This document shows positions 8,142 to 10,064 of a stretch of DNA of 10,064 bases, piece after piece. Each line of letters begins with the position of its first letter. The first letter of the stretch is position 1. The notes beneath the pieces were generated by a model that was not told the origin of the DNA, did no database searches, and was given only the letters and a program-made list of their open reading frames with translations. This DNA comes from Pseudomonas sp. GTDB lineage: Bacteria; Pseudomonadota; Gammaproteobacteria; Pseudomonadales; Pseudomonadaceae. The DNA lies in contig DNMQ01000203.1 of assembly GCA_003488145.1 (NCBI GenBank), positions 1-10,064 on the forward strand, given 5' to 3'. Both the position numbers and the translations under genes were made by a program.

Positions 8142-9005
8142 GTGACTGCCAGCGGTGGTGCGAATTCCGGGATGGGGACGCTTTATGTCGTCGCCACGCC
8201 GATCGGCAATCTGGAGGACATCAGTGCCCGAGCGCTGCGGGTGCTGCGAGAGGTGTCGCTGATAGCCGCGGAGGATACCCGTCACTCGTCTCGGTTGCTC
8301 GCGCACTTCGGTATTCAGACGCCGCTGGCAGCTTGCCACGAGCATAACGAGCGTGAAGAGGGGGGGCGATTCATCGGGCGGTTGCAAGGTGGAGAGGATG
8401 TCGCGCTGATCTCCGATGCGGGTACGCCATTGATTTCCGATCCGGGATATCACCTGGTGCGCCAGGCGCGTGCCGCTGGGGTTGCAGTGGTGCCGGTGCC
8501 GGGTGCTTGTGCGCTGATCGCCGCACTGTCGGCGGCTGGGTTGCCCTCGGATCGATTCATCTTCGAAGGCTTTCTGCCTGCCAAGGCTGCTGCACGATGT
8601 GCACGGCTTGAAGCACTGAAAGAAGAGCCACGCACTCTGATCTTCTATGAAGCTCCGCACCGCATACTGGAATCGCTTGGCGACTTTCGAGATGTGTTCG
8701 GTGGCGATCGAATTGCCGTGCTCGGCCGAGAGCTGACCAAGACGTTCGAAACACTGAAAGGGCTGCCGCTGAGCGAGTTGCACGCGTGGGTCGAGGCCGA
8801 CAGCAATCAGCAGCGCGGCGAGTGCGTGGTGCTTGTAGAGGGTTGGCATGCTCCGCTAGACGAGCGCGCGGTGAACGCAGAGGCGCTCCGGGTGCTTGAT
8901 CTGCTGTTGGCAGAAATGCCGCTCAAGCGGGCGGCCGCAATCGCAGCCGATATTACCGGTGTGCGCAAGAATCTGTTGTACCAGGCGGCGCTGGAACGCA
9001 AGTAG
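8142..9005 (+). CDS. rsmI: 16S rRNA (cytidine(1402)-2'-O)-methyltransferase
   Basis: A 287-residue tetrapyrrole-methylase-fold enzyme that uses S-adenosylmethionine to 2'-O-methylate C1402 in the ribosomal P site, together with RsmH, which methylates N4 of the same base. Signatures in order: LYVVATPIGNLEDIS (14-28), AEDTRHSSRLL (39-49), LISDAGTPLISDPGY (89-103), VPVPGACALIAALSAAGLP (116-134) and EGFLPAK (141-147). I chose the GTG at 8142 because GAGG at 8129-8132 lies nine bases upstream; the next start, ATG at 8172, has a poorer site and would drop ten non-conserved residues. It is 72 bases before rnpB and diverges from lpoA; rsmH, acting on the same nucleotide, is expected just after mraZ beyond the window. 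Confidence 0.96.
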   Translation: MTASGGANSGMGTLYVVATPIGNLEDISARALRVLREVSLIAAEDTRHSSRLLAHFGIQTPLAACHEHNEREEGGRFIGRLQGGEDVALISDAGTPLISDPGYHLVRQARAAGVAVVPVPGACALIAALSAAGLPSDRFIFEGFLPAKAAARCARLEALKEEPRTLIFYEAPHRILESLGDFRDVFGGDRIAVLGRELTKTFETLKGLPLSELHAWVEADSNQQRGECVVLVEGWHAPLDERAVNAEALRVLDLLLAEMPLKRAAAIAADITGVRKNLLYQAALERK

Positions 9006-9039
9006 GAGGTGGGCCTGGGCCTCGTGCCGCCTGGTGAGC

Positions 9040-9068
9040 TTGCAGGCAGCGAGTTGCGGCGGTACTCT
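9040..9068 (+). promoter_or_regulatory. candidate rnpB promoter
   Basis: TTGCAG (9040-9045) and TACTCT (9063-9068) are separated by 17 bases, and the -10 ends eight bases before the first base of the P1 helix, where the RNA should start. Each box matches consensus at only three positions, so the placement carries most of the weight. Confidence 0.4.
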
Positions 9069-9076
9069 GGCGCCTG

Positions 9077-9437
9077 GAGAGTCGATCGGACAGTCGCTGT
9101 CTCTTTTTGTTCCGCAAAAAGGGAGGGAGGAAAGTCCGGGCTCCACAGGGCGAAGTGCCAGGTAACGCCTGGGAGGCGTGAGCCTACGGAAAGTGCCACA
9201 GAAAACAACCGCCTAAGCGCTTCGGCGCCGGTAAGGGTGAAAAGGTGCGGTAAGAGCGCACCGCGCGGCTGGCAACAGTCCGTGGCTAGGTAAACCCCAC
9301 TTGGAGCAAGACCAAATAGGGATCCATCGGCGTGGCCCGCGCTGGATCCGGGTAGGTTGCTAGAGGCAGTCAGCGATGGCTGTCGTAGAGGAATGGCTGT
9401 CCTCGACAGAACCCGGCTTACAGATCGACTCTCCTCC
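9077..9437 (+). ncRNA. rnpB: RNase P RNA, bacterial type A
   Basis: The catalytic RNA that cuts the 5' leader from pre-tRNAs. The ends close as helix P1: AGAGTCGATC (9078-9087) is perfectly complementary to GATCGACTCT (9423-9432), with one or two more pairs outside. The universally conserved blocks are there: GAGGAAAGTCCGGGCTCC (9127-9144), GGTAAGGGTGAAAAGGTGCG (9230-9249), AACAGTCCGTGGCTAGG (9274-9290) and ACAGAACCCGGCTTA (9406-9420); the first and last form the P4 core. GGGTAGGTTGC (from 9350) holds the GGT that pairs with the tRNA CCA end. Total length, about 360 bases, is close to E. coli M1 (377). The exact 3' end is uncertain by a few bases; the pyrimidine-rich stretch after it may be the trailer. 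Confidence 0.96.
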
Positions 9438-9628
9438 TCTTTCTTCCTTCGTAATACCCCATTTTTAATTCCGAAACATTCTTGCTCTTAACAAAGTACT
9501 TTAACTTTGTTGAGCAACTCGCTGTTGTCTCTGAAGATGCTTCCAGTCCTCTGCGCATTGTCCACTCGAATTACCTCTCAACGTCGCTAAATTGCCGCTC
9601 CGTAAGGCTTTTTCCCGTCTGGCTCGCC
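9438..9628. other. gene-free spacer between rnpB and the mraZ promoter
   Basis: This stretch has no credible gene. It begins with a pyrimidine-rich tract (to about 9448) that could help end rnpB transcription, is richer in A and T than the genes around it up to about 9515, and contains the stem-loop described separately. The small open frames here (9482-9673 plus, 9501-9704 minus) run through the promoter and operator and lack start signals. From 9516 to 9628 I see nothing I can name. Confidence 0.6.
9484..9515 (+). repeat. 12-base-pair inverted repeat (stem-loop) downstream of rnpB
   Basis: GCTC (9484-9487) plus AACAAAGT (9490-9497) pair with ACTTTGTT (9504-9511) plus GAGC (9512-9515): 12 base pairs with a two-base TT bulge on the left arm and a six-base loop. 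Inside it lies a perfect 10-base palindrome, AAAGTACTTT (9493-9502), an alternative fold. No T tract follows, so it does not look like a standard terminator. It starts about 47 bases after the end of rnpB. Confidence 0.7.
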
Positions 9629-9658
9629 TTGACGGTGGGGCGGGTGCGTTTCTATAGT
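9629..9658 (+). promoter_or_regulatory. sigma-70 promoter of mraZ (dcw cluster)
   Basis: TTGACG (9629-9634) and TATAGT (9653-9658) each match consensus at five of six positions and are separated by 18 bases. Transcription would begin near 9664-9666, giving an mraZ leader of about 68 bases that starts with the repeat array thought to bind MraZ. Confidence 0.75.
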
Positions 9659-9664
9659 GCGCAC

Positions 9665-9702
9665 AAGTGGTAGGAAGTGGCAGAAAGTGGGTAAATATGG
9701 GC
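9665..9702 (+). promoter_or_regulatory. MraZ operator: four TGG repeats at 10-base spacing
   Basis: AAGTGG occurs at 9665-9670, 9675-9680 and 9685-9690, and a diverged copy, ATATGG, at 9695-9700: four copies exactly one helical turn apart. MraZ proteins are known to bind short tandem TGGGN-type direct repeats with five-base spacers just upstream of mraZ (E. coli) and AAAGTG-type repeats in mollicutes; this array fits both. It begins at the predicted transcription start and ends before the Shine-Dalgarno, so bound MraZ would block its own promoter. Confidence 0.75.
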
Positions 9703-9732
9703 ATGGATAGCTAATTCAGGGGAAGCGCAGCC

Positions 9733-10064
9733 GTGTTTCGCGGAGCCAACGCCATCAGTCTCGACGCCAAAGGCCGGCTAGCCATGCCCAGCCGGTATCG
9801 CGACGAGCTGAATTCCCGTGGCGACGGCCAGCTGATCATCACGATCGACGCCGTGGACCGTTGTTTGTGCATTTACCCCTTGCCCGAGTGGGAGCTGATC
9901 GAAGCCAAGCTCCGCGAATTGCCCTCCTTGCGTGAAGAGGCCCGCCGCCTGCAACGCCTGCTGATTGGTAATGCTGTCGATCTGGAGATGGATGGCAGTG
10001 GGCGCGTCGTGGTGCCGCCGCGTCTTCGTGAGTACGCCCGGCTGGACAAGCGCGCGATGTTGGT
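9733..10064 (+). CDS. mraZ: transcriptional regulator MraZ, N-terminal part
   Basis: The first 110 codons of a protein usually about 150 residues long; the window ends inside it. The start is GTG at 9733, preceded by AGGGGAAG (9718-9725) seven bases upstream, and gives (M)[14 protein letters not shown], the family N-terminus. Both AbrB-like swapped-hairpin halves are visible, each with its DxxxR motif: D11-AKG-R15 and D87-GSG-R91, followed by the matching MPSRYR and VPPRLR segments. MraZ forms rings (octamers or dodecamers) and represses its own operon, the dcw cluster of cell division and cell wall genes (rsmH, ftsL, ftsI, mur genes), which should continue beyond the window. The repeat array in its leader is its likely binding site. 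Confidence 0.96.
   Translation, partial: MFRGANAISLDAKGRLAMPSRYRDELNSRGDGQLIITIDAVDRCLCIYPLPEWELIEAKLRELPSLREEARRLQRLLIGNAVDLEMDGSGRVVVPPRLREYARLDKRAML

Noticed and set aside
9593..9614. GCC...GGC followed by TTTTT before the mraZ promoter, resembling a terminator
   Set aside because: The stem is only three or so base pairs around a long loop, too weak to support a terminator call.
9482..9673. A 63-codon plus-strand frame in the rnpB-mraZ gap, and a 67-codon minus-strand frame at 9501-9704
   Set aside because: They run through the stem-loop, the mraZ promoter and the operator repeats, have no good Shine-Dalgarno, and show no protein-like features.

Overview
The window is a stretch of conserved chromosomal core from a gamma-proteobacterium, almost certainly a Pseudomonas in the broad sense (Pseudomonas or Stutzerimonas). 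The evidence is the gene order (rplM-rpsI, petABC, sspA-sspB, then dolP-gmhA/diaA-yraN-lpoA facing the other way, then rsmI, rnpB, mraZ), the GC-rich coding sequence, and close protein matches to what I remember of Pseudomonas. I cannot fix the species from sequence alone. I see no phage, insertion sequence, CRISPR array, tRNA or other accessory element.

Left part (1-4535, plus strand). The end of rplM and all of rpsI (ribosomal proteins L13 and S9) close with a strong intrinsic terminator at 611-647. After a 203-base leader with a good sigma-70 promoter candidate come petA, petB and petC, the three subunits of the cytochrome bc1 complex, joined by one-base stop/start overlaps. A second intrinsic terminator (3461-3490) separates them from sspA (GST-fold RNA polymerase-associated protein) and sspB (ClpXP adaptor).

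Middle part (4575-8017, minus strand). Four genes are read in the order lpoA, yraN, gmhA/diaA, dolP. Two lipoproteins (LpoA, activator of a peptidoglycan synthase; DolP, two BON domains) flank a nuclease-like protein of unknown role (YraN) and a sugar-phosphate isomerase-type SIS protein. lpoA/yraN and gmhA/dolP overlap at their stop and start codons. This is a cell-envelope cluster; the same order is known in Escherichia coli (yraL-lpoA-yraN-diaA-dolP).

Right part (8142-10064, plus strand). rsmI (16S rRNA C1402 2'-O-methyltransferase) is transcribed divergently from lpoA. It is followed by rnpB, the RNase P RNA, with its closing P1 helix and universally conserved blocks intact. A gene-free AT-richer gap of about 295 bases follows, holding an unexplained stem-loop, a near-consensus promoter and a four-copy, 10-base-phased repeat that looks like the MraZ operator. 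The window ends inside mraZ, which opens the division and cell-wall (dcw) cluster.

Most of the window is well known. The points most worth a second look are the MraZ operator, the stem-loop after rnpB, the catalytic residues retained by the SIS protein in the diaA position, and two lineage features of cytochrome b (PVWY instead of PEWY at the Qo site, and b6-like heme-ligand spacing).
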